Part shown: positions 1 through 8,176 of the stretch, in pieces
How the letters are laid out: every line of letters starts with the position of its first letter
Numbering within the stretch: the first letter of the stretch is position 1
Source: Komagataeibacter xylinus
GTDB lineage: Bacteria > Pseudomonadota > Alphaproteobacteria > Acetobacterales > Acetobacteraceae
Length of the DNA: 64,000 nucleotides
Reading direction: 5' to 3'
Assembly: GCF_004302915.1 (NCBI RefSeq)
Contig: NZ_QQBI01000009.1
Coordinates: 58,696 to 122,695, forward strand
Position numbers and translations under genes: made by a program
The notes under the pieces: model-generated
Database searches by the model: none
The model's input: only the letters and a program-made list of their open reading frames with translations
What the model was told of the DNA's origin: nothing

Positions 1-106
1 GCCCCCGCAGCACCGAGATGGATGCCTCGTCATAATCAGGCACGGGGGCTACTGTGCCCTTGGCCTCGGCATCGTGTTTCTGATCGGGACTGGATTGATC
101 GGACAT
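1..106 (-). CDS. gyrB: DNA gyrase subunit B, 5' end only
   Basis: Only the first 35 codons lie in the window; the gene runs off the left edge. The ATG is at 106 and the peptide begins MSDQSSPDQKHDAEAK, with PVPDYDEASISVLRG at the edge, the flexible N-terminus and start of the GHKL ATPase domain expected of GyrB (ATP-dependent negative supercoiling with GyrA). The identification rests largely on position, directly downstream of recF on the same strand as in the usual dnaA-dnaN-recF-gyrB order. About 90 bp separate it from the recF stop. Confidence 0.8.
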   Translation of the reverse strand, partial: MSDQSSPDQKHDAEAKGTVAPVPDYDEASISVLRG

Positions 107-196
107 GCCGGCAGATGCTCCACAGCGGACAACAACAAAATATCAGAATGCATTATAGCCCCAACCGCCCGGCGTAACCAGCATTCCGCGCGCAAA

Positions 197-1321
197 TCAG
201 GCCTCATGGGCAAGATTACCGGCACCCGGCGTCTCGAATGCGGCATGGCTGCGCAGGGGGGCGAACTGTTCGGCGTCCGTTCCGGTCAGGAACACGCCCG
301 TATTCATGCGGCCCACGGCGCGGAACAGGGCCTGCCTGCGGGCTTCATCCAGATGCACCAGCGGCTCATCGAGCAAAAGCATGGGCACCTGCCCCCGGCA
401 TGCCGCGAGTATGCGCGCATGCGACAGCACGATGCCCAGCAGCAGCGCCTTCTGCTGCCCCGTGCTGGACTGGACGGCGGCGCGCCCGCTCACCCGGTCA
501 GCCAGCGCAAGCCCGGTGCGGTGCGCCCCAAAACGGCAGCCGCCGCGCTGGCGGTCAATGCCGCGCGTGTGCGCGATCTGCCCAGCCAGCCAGTCCTCCA
601 CGGCTAACGCAGGCCGGGTGGCGAGGTGGGCGGCAATGTCGCATTCCAGTTCCAGCCGGGCGGCGGGAAAACCATCGGCCAGCGCCTGTTCATCGGTATT
701 GAGGCGGCTGACCATATCCATCCGCGCAGCAACGGTGGCCACTGCATGGCGGGCCATGGTGTGCTCAAGGGCCACAAGCCAGGCTGGATCGGGGTTGCGC
801 TGGGCCAGAAGGCGGCTGCGCTGGGCCATGGCGCGGTCATGGGCGGCAAGTTCACGGGCATGGCCGGGTTCAAGCGCCTGCACCAGCCGGTCAAGAAAAC
901 GCCGCCTTCCCCCTGCCCCTTCAAGGAACAGGCGATCCATCTGCGGCGTGATCCAGACGGCAGAGAAATATTCGCCCACGCCATCGCGGTTGCGCAGGGC
1001 CTGCCCATCCACCCGGAACACCCGGCGCTCGGGGCGCAGCGGGTCGGCTCCGGTAGCCAACTGCGCGGACAGGGCTTCATCCCCGTCCATGCCCTCAACC
1101 TGTGCGGCCACGCCCCACAGGCTGGCGCCATGCCGGGGCAGTTCATCCATGCGCGCGCCCCGCAGGCCACGACCGGGAACAAGCAGCGACACGGCCTCGA
1201 GCAGATTGGTCTTGCCGCTGCCATTCGGCCCGGTAATGACCGTGACCGGCTGCGCCGGCTGCCACGACAGGCGGCGGTAGTTGCGGAAATCCGTCAGCGC
1301 CAGCCGGGTTATGCAGGCCAT
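197..1321 (-). CDS. recF: DNA replication and repair protein RecF
   Basis: 374 aa, normal length. RecF is an SMC-like ATPase that loads RecA at single-strand gaps together with RecO and RecR. Seen: Walker A GPNGSGKT at residues 31-38, the ABC-type signature SSTGQQKALLLG in the C-terminal part and Walker B MLLLDEPLVHLD. The N-terminus MACITRLALTDFRNYRRL is typical of the family and fixes the ATG at 1321. It lies 22 bp after the dnaN stop and is probably co-transcribed with dnaA-dnaN and gyrB. Confidence 0.97.
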   Translation of the reverse strand: MACITRLALTDFRNYRRLSWQPAQPVTVITGPNGSGKTNLLEAVSLLVPGRGLRGARMDELPRHGASLWGVAAQVEGMDGDEALSAQLATGADPLRPERRVFRVDGQALRNRDGVGEYFSAVWITPQMDRLFLEGAGGRRRFLDRLVQALEPGHARELAAHDRAMAQRSRLLAQRNPDPAWLVALEHTMARHAVATVAARMDMVSRLNTDEQALADGFPAARLELECDIAAHLATRPALAVEDWLAGQIAHTRGIDRQRGGCRFGAHRTGLALADRVSGRAAVQSSTGQQKALLLGIVLSHARILAACRGQVPMLLLDEPLVHLDEARRQALFRAVGRMNTGVFLTGTDAEQFAPLRSHAAFETPGAGNLAHEA

Positions 1322-1343
1322 GCTGCCGTAATGAGGGGCGCGC

Positions 1344-2468
1344 TCAAACGCGCATGGGCATCAGCACGTACAGCGCCGAGGGGCTGTCCACATCGCGCAC
1401 GATGGTCGGGGCGGAACTGTCGGAGAATGCGAATTCCACTTCCTTTTCCACCTGGTCGGTAATGTCGTTGAGGTACCGGGCCTGAAAGCCGATTTCGATG
1501 GGCGGCGCATCGTAGGAGACGTGGTTTTCGTCGAGTTCCTCAGTGGCCGAACCCTGATCCTGGCTGGCGGCGGACAGGGTAAGCAGGTTATGCGCCATGC
1601 TCAGCTTGACCGGGCGCGAACGCTCCTGGCTGATGGCCGCGACACGGGCCACCGCATCGGAGAAGATCTTCTTGCCCACGCGCAGGATGCGGTCATTGCC
1701 GTGCGGGATCACGCGCTCATATTCGGGGAAAGTGCCATCGATCAGCTTGGAGGTGAGCGTGATGTTGCCGATGGTGAACTGGATGCGCGTGTCAGACAGG
1801 GCCACATCGACCTGCTCCGGCCCTTCATCAAGCAGCTTGCGCAGCTCGCCCACGGTCTTGCGCGGCACGATCACGCCGGGCATTCCCTCGCTGCCCGGCG
1901 GCAGTTCGGTCTCGACCCGGGCCAGGCGGTGGCCGTCGGTTGCAACCGCGCGCAGCACCTGACCGGCCTCGCCTTCGGCCACGTGCAGGAAAATGCCGTT
2001 GAGGTAGTAGCGCGTCTCCTCGGTGGAGATGGCGAAGCGCGTGCGGTCGATCAGGCCGCGCAGCACCTGGGCGGGAATGCTGAATTCATGCGGCAGGCTG
2101 CCTGCCATCATGGAGGGGAAGTCATCCACGTCCAGCACGTTGAGGCTGGTGGCAAAGCGCCCCGCCCGCAGGCCCAGCGGCGCATCGCCCCCGGCGTGGT
2201 CGAATTCGACCTGCGCGCCATCGGGCAGCTTGCGCACGATTTCGTACAGCACGGCAGCCGGCGCCGTGACCGCACCATCACGCAGCGTTTCCGCCGCCAT
2301 ACCCTCGACCACGGCAATTTCCATGTCGGTGGCGGTCAGCGTCATGGCGCCATCAGTGACATTGATCAGCACGTTGGCCAGGATGGGGATGGTATTGCGC
2401 TTCTCGGCAACGCTCTGGATATGGGCCAGTGCCTTGAGCAGCGTTACGCGGTCAGCCTTCAACTTCAT
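1344..2468 (-). CDS. dnaN: DNA polymerase III beta subunit (sliding clamp)
   Basis: 374 aa when started at the ATG at 2468 (MKLKADRVTLLKALAHIQ), the canonical N-terminus of the clamp; a longer reading frame to 2510 exists but adds residues foreign to the family. The dimeric ring tethers polymerase III to DNA. Conserved stretches include RNTIPILANVLI near the N-terminus, DGHRLARVE in the middle and the C-terminal SALYVLMPMRV, which ends in the P-M-R motif common to clamps. The gene sits between dnaA and recF, all on the minus strand. Confidence 0.97.
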   Translation of the reverse strand: MKLKADRVTLLKALAHIQSVAEKRNTIPILANVLINVTDGAMTLTATDMEIAVVEGMAAETLRDGAVTAPAAVLYEIVRKLPDGAQVEFDHAGGDAPLGLRAGRFATSLNVLDVDDFPSMMAGSLPHEFSIPAQVLRGLIDRTRFAISTEETRYYLNGIFLHVAEGEAGQVLRAVATDGHRLARVETELPPGSEGMPGVIVPRKTVGELRKLLDEGPEQVDVALSDTRIQFTIGNITLTSKLIDGTFPEYERVIPHGNDRILRVGKKIFSDAVARVAAISQERSRPVKLSMAHNLLTLSAASQDQGSATEELDENHVSYDAPPIEIGFQARYLNDITDQVEKEVEFAFSDSSAPTIVRDVDSPSALYVLMPMRV

Positions 2469-2576
2469 CGGTACGATATCCTCCACATCCCGCAGCACCC
2501 GAAAAAGCACAAAACGGGGGAGACCTGTCTAGCAGCCTGAAGCAACAGCGGTAAAGGGGCGTGCGCGGGAAATGCG

Positions 2577-4040
2577 TCAGGTCTCGAGCATGCGGCGCAG
2601 CAGTTCCACGTCCTCGGCAAAGGCGGGGTCCTGCGCCATCAGCTGCTCCACCTTGGTTACGCCATACATGACGGTGGTGTGGTCGCGGTTGCCGAACTTG
2701 CGCCCGATCTCGGGGTAGGAGCGGCTGGTGAGCTGCTTGGCGAGGTACATCGCCACCTGGCGCGGCCGCGCCACGGCCCGGCCCCGGCGGGCGGAGAACA
2801 TGTCGGTCAGGCGCGTGTTCCAGTGCTCGGCCACCTTGCGCTGGATTTCCTCGATGGTGACGCGCCGGTCATGCGCCTTGAGGATGTCGTGTAACACATC
2901 CTGCGTCGCCTCAAGGGTGACGGGGCGGCCAAACAGGTTGGCATGCGCGATCAGCCGGTTGAGCGCGCCCTCAAGCTCGCGCACGTTCGAGGTGATCTTG
3001 TGGGCCAGGAATTCCAGCACCTTGGCCGGCACCACCACGCCGGATGCGGCGGCCTTGGCCTCAAGGATGGAGATGCGCAGCTCGAAGGTCGTGGCATGGA
3101 TATCGGCCACCATGCCGCAGCCAAGGCGGGTGCGCAGCCGGTCCTCAAGCCCCGACAGGTCAGAGGGCGACTTGTCGGCCGAGACCACGATCTGCCGCCC
3201 GGCATCGACCAGCGCGTTGAAGGTGTGGAAGAATTCGTCCTGCGTGTTGTCCTTGCCGATGAGGAACTGCAGGTCATCGATCATCAGCACGTCAACCGAG
3301 CGCAGCTGGTCCTTGAACTCGAGCGTGGACTGCGAGCGGATGGCCCCGATGAAGCGGTACATGAACTTCTCGGCCGACATGTAGGCTACCGAGACCTTGC
3401 CCCCACGCAGCAGTTCCGCACCGATGGCGTGCATGAGGTGGGTCTTGCCCAGACCCACGCCGCCATACAGGAACAGGGGGTTGAAGCCAGGGCTGGACGG
3501 GCGCTCGGCCACGCGGCGGGCGCAGGCATAGGCGAACTCGTTGGGTTTGCCCACAACGAAGGTGTCAAACGTGAAGCGCGGCTCAAGCGGGGCGGCAAGG
3601 TCGCTGCGCACCTCGGCCTGGCGCGGGCTTTCCGCCGCTTGGGGCGCTGCCGCGGGGGCCGCCGGTTCGCTTGGGGCGACGGCAGCAGCCGGGGCGGGCG
3701 TGGCCTCCTGCGCCCCGGCGGTCGGGGCGGGCTGGGCTGCGGGGCGGGCCACCTGCAACTCGACCCGGCGGATAGCAGGCACTTCGGCATGCCACAGCGC
3801 GCCGAGCCGGTCGCCGTACTGCCCGCGCACCCAGTCACGCAGGAAGCGCGTGGGCAGGTAGAGGGTGATCTCGTCCTCCTCCACCGGGCCGACCGTGATC
3901 TGGCGCAGCCAGGTGCGGTATTCGACCTCACCCACCTCGGCCTTCAGCCGCTCGCAGATGCGCGACCAGTGGATGGCGAGCACACTTTTCTGCGCGTTAG
4001 CTTCCGCAACCGCGTCGTAGCCTTCCAGTCCGCCCGTCAT
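2577..4040 (-). CDS. dnaA: Chromosomal replication initiator DnaA
   Basis: 487 aa from the ATG at 4040, chosen because GGGAG stands just upstream and because MTGGLEGYDAVAEANAQ leads into the domain I sequence; an upstream extension to 4175 is out of keeping with the family. Order: domain I (about 20-95), an Ala/Pro-rich linker (about 98-142), AAA+ domain with Walker A GGVGLGKT at 193-200 and Walker B LMIDDLQ near 252-258, and the C-terminal duplex-binding domain with the DnaA signature RDHTTVMYGVTKVE. It binds oriC and opens it. A DnaA-box-like 9-mer lies in its upstream region. Confidence 0.97.
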   Translation of the reverse strand: MTGGLEGYDAVAEANAQKSVLAIHWSRICERLKAEVGEVEYRTWLRQITVGPVEEDEITLYLPTRFLRDWVRGQYGDRLGALWHAEVPAIRRVELQVARPAAQPAPTAGAQEATPAPAAAVAPSEPAAPAAAPQAAESPRQAEVRSDLAAPLEPRFTFDTFVVGKPNEFAYACARRVAERPSSPGFNPLFLYGGVGLGKTHLMHAIGAELLRGGKVSVAYMSAEKFMYRFIGAIRSQSTLEFKDQLRSVDVLMIDDLQFLIGKDNTQDEFFHTFNALVDAGRQIVVSADKSPSDLSGLEDRLRTRLGCGMVADIHATTFELRISILEAKAAASGVVVPAKVLEFLAHKITSNVRELEGALNRLIAHANLFGRPVTLEATQDVLHDILKAHDRRVTIEEIQRKVAEHWNTRLTDMFSARRGRAVARPRQVAMYLAKQLTSRSYPEIGRKFGNRDHTTVMYGVTKVEQLMAQDPAFAEDVELLRRMLET

Positions 4041-4223
4041 ATCCGCTCCCCGCCACATGGGGCACGAAAAGGACACCGCCTGCGCGCATGCCCCTGCCGT
4101 CACCCCGCTCCATTCCACCACCCCGCGCCACCGGCCCCTCCCCACAGGACAGGCCACAAGCCGTGCCATTGGCACGACCCAACAGCCCGACCCTATCGGC
4201 CAGGACCACCGATGACGCTGGAA

Positions 4224-4232
4224 TTATCCCCA
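4224..4232 (+). promoter_or_regulatory. DnaA-box-like 9-mer upstream of dnaA
   Basis: TTATCCCCA differs at one position from the consensus DnaA box TTATCCACA. It lies immediately downstream of the proposed dnaA -10 element and about 185 bp before the dnaA start. Autoregulation of dnaA through such boxes is known in other bacteria; here it is an inference from a single site. Confidence 0.4.
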
Positions 4233-4233
4233 T

Positions 4234-4262
4234 AATTTAGAGCACGGAATCGGGCGAAGCAA
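4234..4262 (-). promoter_or_regulatory. Candidate dnaA promoter
   Basis: Read on the minus strand: TTGCTT, a 17-base spacer, then TAAATT. It lies between the rpsT terminator and dnaA, so dnaA would have its own promoter and a leader of roughly 190 bases. Predicted by eye only. Confidence 0.4.
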
Positions 4263-4313
4263 CGGGAATCTGCCCCGACCCCGCCAAAACCCGTTCACAC
4301 CAGCAAGATGCGG

Positions 4314-4362
4314 ATAATAAAAAAAGGCCGCCATCGCCAATAATGGCGACAGACGACCTCCT
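4314..4362 (-). terminator. Rho-independent terminator of rpsT
   Basis: On the minus strand, downstream of the rpsT stop, TCGCCA (4344-4349) pairs with TGGCGA (4334-4339) around a four-base loop; imperfect pairing extends outward through AGG...CCT. It is followed by GGCC and a run of seven T. The classical stem plus T-tract separates rpsT from dnaA transcription. Confidence 0.8.
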
Positions 4363-4407
4363 TTATTACTTCCAGCCTTCTTTCAGATGAAAGAAACCAG
4401 CCGTATC

Positions 4408-4677
4408 TTACGCAGCAGCGAGAGACTTGATACGGGCGGACAGGCGGGAAATACGACGGGCAACCGTGTTGGCGTGAAGAACGCCCTTGCCAACGGCGCG
4501 CTGCATTTCGGGCTGTGCCTCACGCAGGGCCACCACGGCGTCGTCCTTCTTGCCGCTGGCGATCGCGGTTTCAATCTTCTTCACGAAGGTGCGTACGCGC
4601 GACAGACGTGCGGTGTTGCGGGCGTTGCGGCGTTCGTTCTGACGGATGCGCTTGCGCGCGGATGCTGTATTGGCCAT
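4408..4677 (-). CDS. rpsT: 30S ribosomal protein S20
   Basis: 89 aa. The start at 4677 gives [21 protein letters not shown], the standard S20 N-terminus, preceded by GAGAG; a longer frame to 4743 is rejected. S20 binds the 5' domain of 16S rRNA early in 30S assembly. The protein is very basic and helical, as expected. It has a promoter about 80-105 bp upstream and a clear terminator, so it is probably monocistronic. Confidence 0.97.
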   Translation of the reverse strand: MANTASARKRIRQNERRNARNTARLSRVRTFVKKIETAIASGKKDDAVVALREAQPEMQRAVGKGVLHANTVARRISRLSARIKSLAAA

Positions 4678-4755
4678 TGCTCTCAGTTCATCTGCATAAA
4701 TCAGGTTACGGCGGTCCGCCACCCGATCGTGCGGACATCCCATATCAGGCTGGCG

Positions 4756-4784
4756 ATCTAGTCCACCCTGACCGTATTCGTCAA
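4756..4784 (-). promoter_or_regulatory. Candidate rpsT promoter
   Basis: On the minus strand TTGACG, a 17-base spacer and CTAGAT, the CTTGAC...CTAnAT pattern common to strongly expressed alphaproteobacterial genes. It lies between the mutM stop and the rpsT start. Confidence 0.5.
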
Positions 4785-4807
4785 GACAAGTCTTTGCCTA
4801 AATCGTC

Positions 4808-5662
4808 TCAAGCCTCCTGCAATCGGGGGCAGAAGAAGCTCGAACGCCCCGATTGGGTGATGCGTTCCACCCCATCGCACGCAGGCGGGCCGGGGCAATC
4901 GGGGCATCCCAGCCCTTCACGCCCATAGACGCGCCATGCATGCTGGAAATAGCCGAGTTCCCCATCGGGTTGCACATAATCACGCAGGCTTGAGCCACCG
5001 GCGGCAATCGCCTCGTCGAGCACGGCGCGGACCTGGGCTGCCAGTTCATCATATTCCGCGGCACTGATCTCGCCCGCCGCCCGCGCGGGGTGGATGCGCG
5101 CACGGAACAGCGCCTCGGACACATAGATATTGCCAAGCCCCGCCACCACGCGCTGGTCAAGCAGCAGCGCCTTGATGCTCGTGCGCCGCCCACGACCCCT
5201 TGCCGCAAGCCACGCGCCGCCAAAGCGGTTGCCCAGCGGCTCAGGCCCCATGCCTGCCAGCAGGCGATGGCCCTCCACGCCCGCCACCGGCACCAGGTCG
5301 ACCATGCCGAAGCGCCTGGGGTCGACCAGCCCGCAGCGCGCGCCCTCCCCGGTCTCGATCACCAGATGCTCGTGCAGGGCGGGCGGCATCACACGCTCGG
5401 CTTCAGTCGGGCGCGAGAGCAGCACGCGCCCGGACATGCCCAGGTGCAGCACGACCACCATGCCGCCGGAAAGGGTGATGAGGATATATTTCCCCCGCCG
5501 GGCGAATCCATCGATCCGCTGGCCTTCCAGCGCACGGGCCAGACCGGGGGGAAACGGCCAGCGCAGCCCCGTATGGTGCGTGCTGGCGCGGGAAATAGTG
5601 TGACCTTCAAGATGCACTCGCATCCCGCGCATCACAGTTTCAACTTCAGGGAGTTCCGGCAT
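4808..5662 (-). CDS. mutM: Formamidopyrimidine-DNA glycosylase (Fpg/MutM)
   Basis: 284 aa. Bifunctional glycosylase/AP lyase removing 8-oxoguanine. Seen: catalytic N-terminus [13 protein letters not shown] (Pro2, Glu3), a Lys in [18 protein letters not shown], and [12 protein letters not shown] of the helix-two-turn-helix. The C-terminal zinc finger starts CPDC and returns with FFCPRLQEA, so the fourth cysteine of the usual C-x2-C is Leu here. With one base fewer in the C run (4825-4829 on the plus strand) the end would read FFCPDC followed by RRLETI and a stop at 4798. It starts only 29 bp from the divergent ubiE. Confidence 0.95.
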   Translation of the reverse strand: MPELPEVETVMRGMRVHLEGHTISRASTHHTGLRWPFPPGLARALEGQRIDGFARRGKYILITLSGGMVVVLHLGMSGRVLLSRPTEAERVMPPALHEHLVIETGEGARCGLVDPRRFGMVDLVPVAGVEGHRLLAGMGPEPLGNRFGGAWLAARGRGRRTSIKALLLDQRVVAGLGNIYVSEALFRARIHPARAAGEISAAEYDELAAQVRAVLDEAIAAGGSSLRDYVQPDGELGYFQHAWRVYGREGLGCPDCPGPPACDGVERITQSGRSSFFCPRLQEA

Positions 5663-5691
5663 GGCCTCATCTGGGGTTATACCTGTGCATC

Positions 5692-6489
5692 ATGACCGAC
5701 AATAGCCAGCCATACCATCCCTCCCCTTCCGCCGGCCGTCCCGATGACCGCCATGCGGATACCACCGATTTCGGCTTCCGCGATGTGCCATTGCGCGAGA
5801 AGAAATCCATGGTGCGCGAAGTCTTTGACAGCGTGGCCTCCAAATACGACATCATGAATGACGTGATGTCGCTGGGCATCCATCGCGCGTGGAAAAAGAT
5901 TTTCGTCAACGAACTCGCCCCCCACCCCGACCTGTCGCTGCTCGACCTGGCCGGTGGCACGGGCGACATCTCGTTCGGCTGGCTGCGCGGCGGGGGCGGG
6001 CCTGCCATCCTGTCCGACATCAATGTGAGCATGCTCACGGTGGGCCGCAACCGCGCGATGGAGCGCGGGCTGGTGTCGGGCCTCAACTTCCTGGCTGTGG
6101 ATGCCGAGGCCATTCCGCTGGCCGACAATTCGGTGGATCGCGTCTCCATCGCCTTCGGCCTGCGCAACTGCACCGACAAGCTGCAGGTGCTGCGCGAGGC
6201 GCGTCGCATCCTGCGCCCCGGCGGCCGGTTCCTGTGCCTTGAGTTCTCGCGCGTGCAGGTTGCAGCCTTCGCACCCGTCTATGATGCCTGGTCCTTCCAC
6301 GTGCTGCCGCGCATGGGGGCGGCGATTGCGGGGGACCGCGAGAGCTACCAGTACCTCGCCGAGAGCATCCGCATGTTCCCCGATCAGGAAACGCTGGCCG
6401 ACATGATGCGCGAGGCAGGGCTTGAGCGCGTGTCCTACCAGAACCTCTCTGGCGGGATCGCAGCCATCCATTCCGGCTGGAAGATCTGA
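5692..6489 (+). CDS. ubiE: Ubiquinone/menaquinone C-methyltransferase UbiE
   Basis: 265 aa. SAM-dependent C-methylation of the benzoquinol ring in ubiquinone synthesis. Seen: UbiE signature YDIMNDVMSLGIHRAWK at 52-68, SAM motif I LLDLAGGTGDIS at 83-94, SIAFGLRN in the middle and the C-terminal NLSGGIAAIHSGWKI typical of the family. The first ~27 residues are poorly conserved, so the exact start is less sure. The stop overlaps the coaBC start (TGATG), indicating an operon ubiE-coaBC-dut and onward. Confidence 0.96.
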   Translation: MTDNSQPYHPSPSAGRPDDRHADTTDFGFRDVPLREKKSMVREVFDSVASKYDIMNDVMSLGIHRAWKKIFVNELAPHPDLSLLDLAGGTGDISFGWLRGGGGPAILSDINVSMLTVGRNRAMERGLVSGLNFLAVDAEAIPLADNSVDRVSIAFGLRNCTDKLQVLREARRILRPGGRFLCLEFSRVQVAAFAPVYDAWSFHVLPRMGAAIAGDRESYQYLAESIRMFPDQETLADMMREAGLERVSYQNLSGGIAAIHSGWKI

Positions 6490-7718
6490 TGGTGGCACGG
6501 GCAGACCGTTCTGTCCTGCTGGTGGTGTGTGGGGGAATCGCCGCCTACAAGGCGCTTGATCTCATCCGCAGGCTCAGGGAACACGATATCCGCGTGCGCA
6601 CGGTGCTGACGGAAGGGGGCGCCCGATTCGTAACCCCCCTCTCGCTCCAGGCCCTGAGCGGCGAGCGCGTGTTCAGCGACCTGTTCTCCCTGACCGATGA
6701 AAGCGAGATGGGCCATATCGCGCTCTCGCGCAGCAGTGACCTGATCGTGGTCTGCCCCGCCACCGCCGATATTCTGGCCCGCATGAGCGCGGGCCTGGCC
6801 GATGACCTCGCCACCACCGTGCTGCTGGCCACCGATACCCCGGTGCTGGCAGCCCCTGCCATGAACGTGCGGATGTGGCAGCACCCCGCAACACAGGCCA
6901 ATATCGCAACGCTTGCGGCACGCGGCGTGGAATTTGTCGGCCCCGAGACCGGGCTGATGGCATGCAACGAGCACGGGCCGGGCCGGCTGGCCGAGCCCGA
7001 CTCCATCCTTGCCGCCATCCTGGCGCGACTGGGGGGCGAAAAGCCACTGGTCGGCCGCCGCGCGCTGGTCACCGCAGGCCCCACGCATGAGCCGATCGAC
7101 CCGGTGCGCTATCTGGCCAACCGCTCATCGGGCACGCAGGGCTATGCCATTGCGCGCGCGCTGGCAGCGGCGGGGGCTGACGTGACGCTGGTCAGCGGGC
7201 CGACCACCCTGCCCGACCCGCCGGGCGTGCGCACCGTGCGCGTCGAGACGGCACGCGCCATGCTGGCGGCCTGCCAGCAGGCCCTGCCGTGCGACATTGC
7301 CGTCTGCGCCGCCGCCGTGGCAGACTGGCATGTGGATGAAACGCCGCAGAAGATCAAGAAAACCGCAGGCCAGCCCCCGCCCGCGCTCCGCCTTGTGCCC
7401 AACCCCGATATTCTGGCCACCCTGGGCCAGCCTTCCCCCACCCGGCCGCGACTGGTGGTGGGCTTTGCCGCCGAGACGGAGCGGGTTGTCGAACACGCCA
7501 CCGCCAAACGCCTGCGCAAGGGCTGCGACTGGATCGTGGCCAATGATGTCAGCCCCGAAAGCGGCATCATGGGCGGGGCAGAAAACGAGATCGACCTGAT
7601 CGATGCCACGGGCTGCACCCACTGGCCCCGGCTGGACAAGACGCAGGTGGCGCAGCGCCTGGTGGCGCGCATCGCAGCCTTTTTCAACGCACCGCATGTT
7701 GACGGACATACTTCATGA
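6489..7718 (+). CDS. coaBC: Bifunctional phosphopantothenoylcysteine decarboxylase / PPC synthetase
   Basis: 409 aa, normal for CoaBC (Dfp). The N-terminal CoaC flavoprotein half shows [10 protein letters not shown] and the active-site [10 protein letters not shown] (P-x-M-N-x2-M-W motif). The CoaB half begins near residue 195 with [21 protein letters not shown] and carries KIKKT, the conserved lysine region of the synthetase. It performs two consecutive steps of coenzyme A synthesis. It overlaps ubiE upstream and dut downstream by a few bases, so translation is probably coupled. Confidence 0.96.
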   Translation: MVARADRSVLLVVCGGIAAYKALDLIRRLREHDIRVRTVLTEGGARFVTPLSLQALSGERVFSDLFSLTDESEMGHIALSRSSDLIVVCPATADILARMSAGLADDLATTVLLATDTPVLAAPAMNVRMWQHPATQANIATLAARGVEFVGPETGLMACNEHGPGRLAEPDSILAAILARLGGEKPLVGRRALVTAGPTHEPIDPVRYLANRSSGTQGYAIARALAAAGADVTLVSGPTTLPDPPGVRTVRVETARAMLAACQQALPCDIAVCAAAVADWHVDETPQKIKKTAGQPPPALRLVPNPDILATLGQPSPTRPRLVVGFAAETERVVEHATAKRLRKGCDWIVANDVSPESGIMGGAENEIDLIDATGCTHWPRLDKTQVAQRLVARIAAFFNAPHVDGHTS

Positions 7719-8176
7719 GCTTCTCCTCCCTGCCCATTCAGGTCAAGCGCCTGGCCCACGCACATGACCTGCCCCTGCCCGCCTACGCCACCGAGGGCGC
7801 TGCCGGCATGGACCTGCTCGCCGCCGTGACCGAACCCATGACCATTGCGCCGGGTGGCCGCGCGCTGGTGCCCACGGGGCTGTGCGTGGGGCTGCCGCGT
7901 GGCTACGAACTCCAGATCCGCCCCCGCTCGGGGCTTGCGCTCAAGCATGGCGTGACCCTGCCCAACGCGCCGGGCACGATTGATGAGGATTATCGCGGCG
8001 AGATCGGCATTATCGTGATGAATGCAGGCGATGCGCCCTTCGTGGTCGAGCGCGGCATGCGCATTGCCCAGGGCGTGCTCGCCCCCGTGGTGCGCGGTGA
8101 GTGGGTGGAATATGCCGAGCTTGATGAAACCACCCGCGGCACGGGCGGCTTTGGCAGTACGGGCACGGCAGGGTGA
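7715..8176 (+). CDS. dut: Deoxyuridine 5'-triphosphate nucleotidohydrolase
   Basis: 153 aa trimeric dUTPase: hydrolyses dUTP to dUMP and pyrophosphate, limiting uracil in DNA. Motifs visible in order: GAAGMDL (motif 1), [11 protein letters not shown] (2), [11 protein letters not shown] (3, with the Asp that activates water), [10 protein letters not shown] (4) and the C-terminal [10 protein letters not shown] (5). The start overlaps the coaBC stop (ATGA) and the stop overlaps the next GTG start. Confidence 0.97.
   Translation: MSFSSLPIQVKRLAHAHDLPLPAYATEGAAGMDLLAAVTEPMTIAPGGRALVPTGLCVGLPRGYELQIRPRSGLALKHGVTLPNAPGTIDEDYRGEIGIIVMNAGDAPFVVERGMRIAQGVLAPVVRGEWVEYAELDETTRGTGGFGSTGTAG

Noticed and set aside
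1521..2540. Long plus-strand open frame antisense to dnaN
   Set aside because: It mirrors the codon periodicity of dnaN on the other strand, is His/Gln-rich without domains, and has no ribosome-binding site.
2943..4235. Long plus-strand open frame antisense to dnaA
   Set aside because: Shadow of the high-GC dnaA gene; no recognisable protein features.
4041..4407. Chromosomal origin oriC
   Set aside because: Only one near-consensus DnaA box and no AT-rich unwinding element with a box cluster, so an origin is not supported here.
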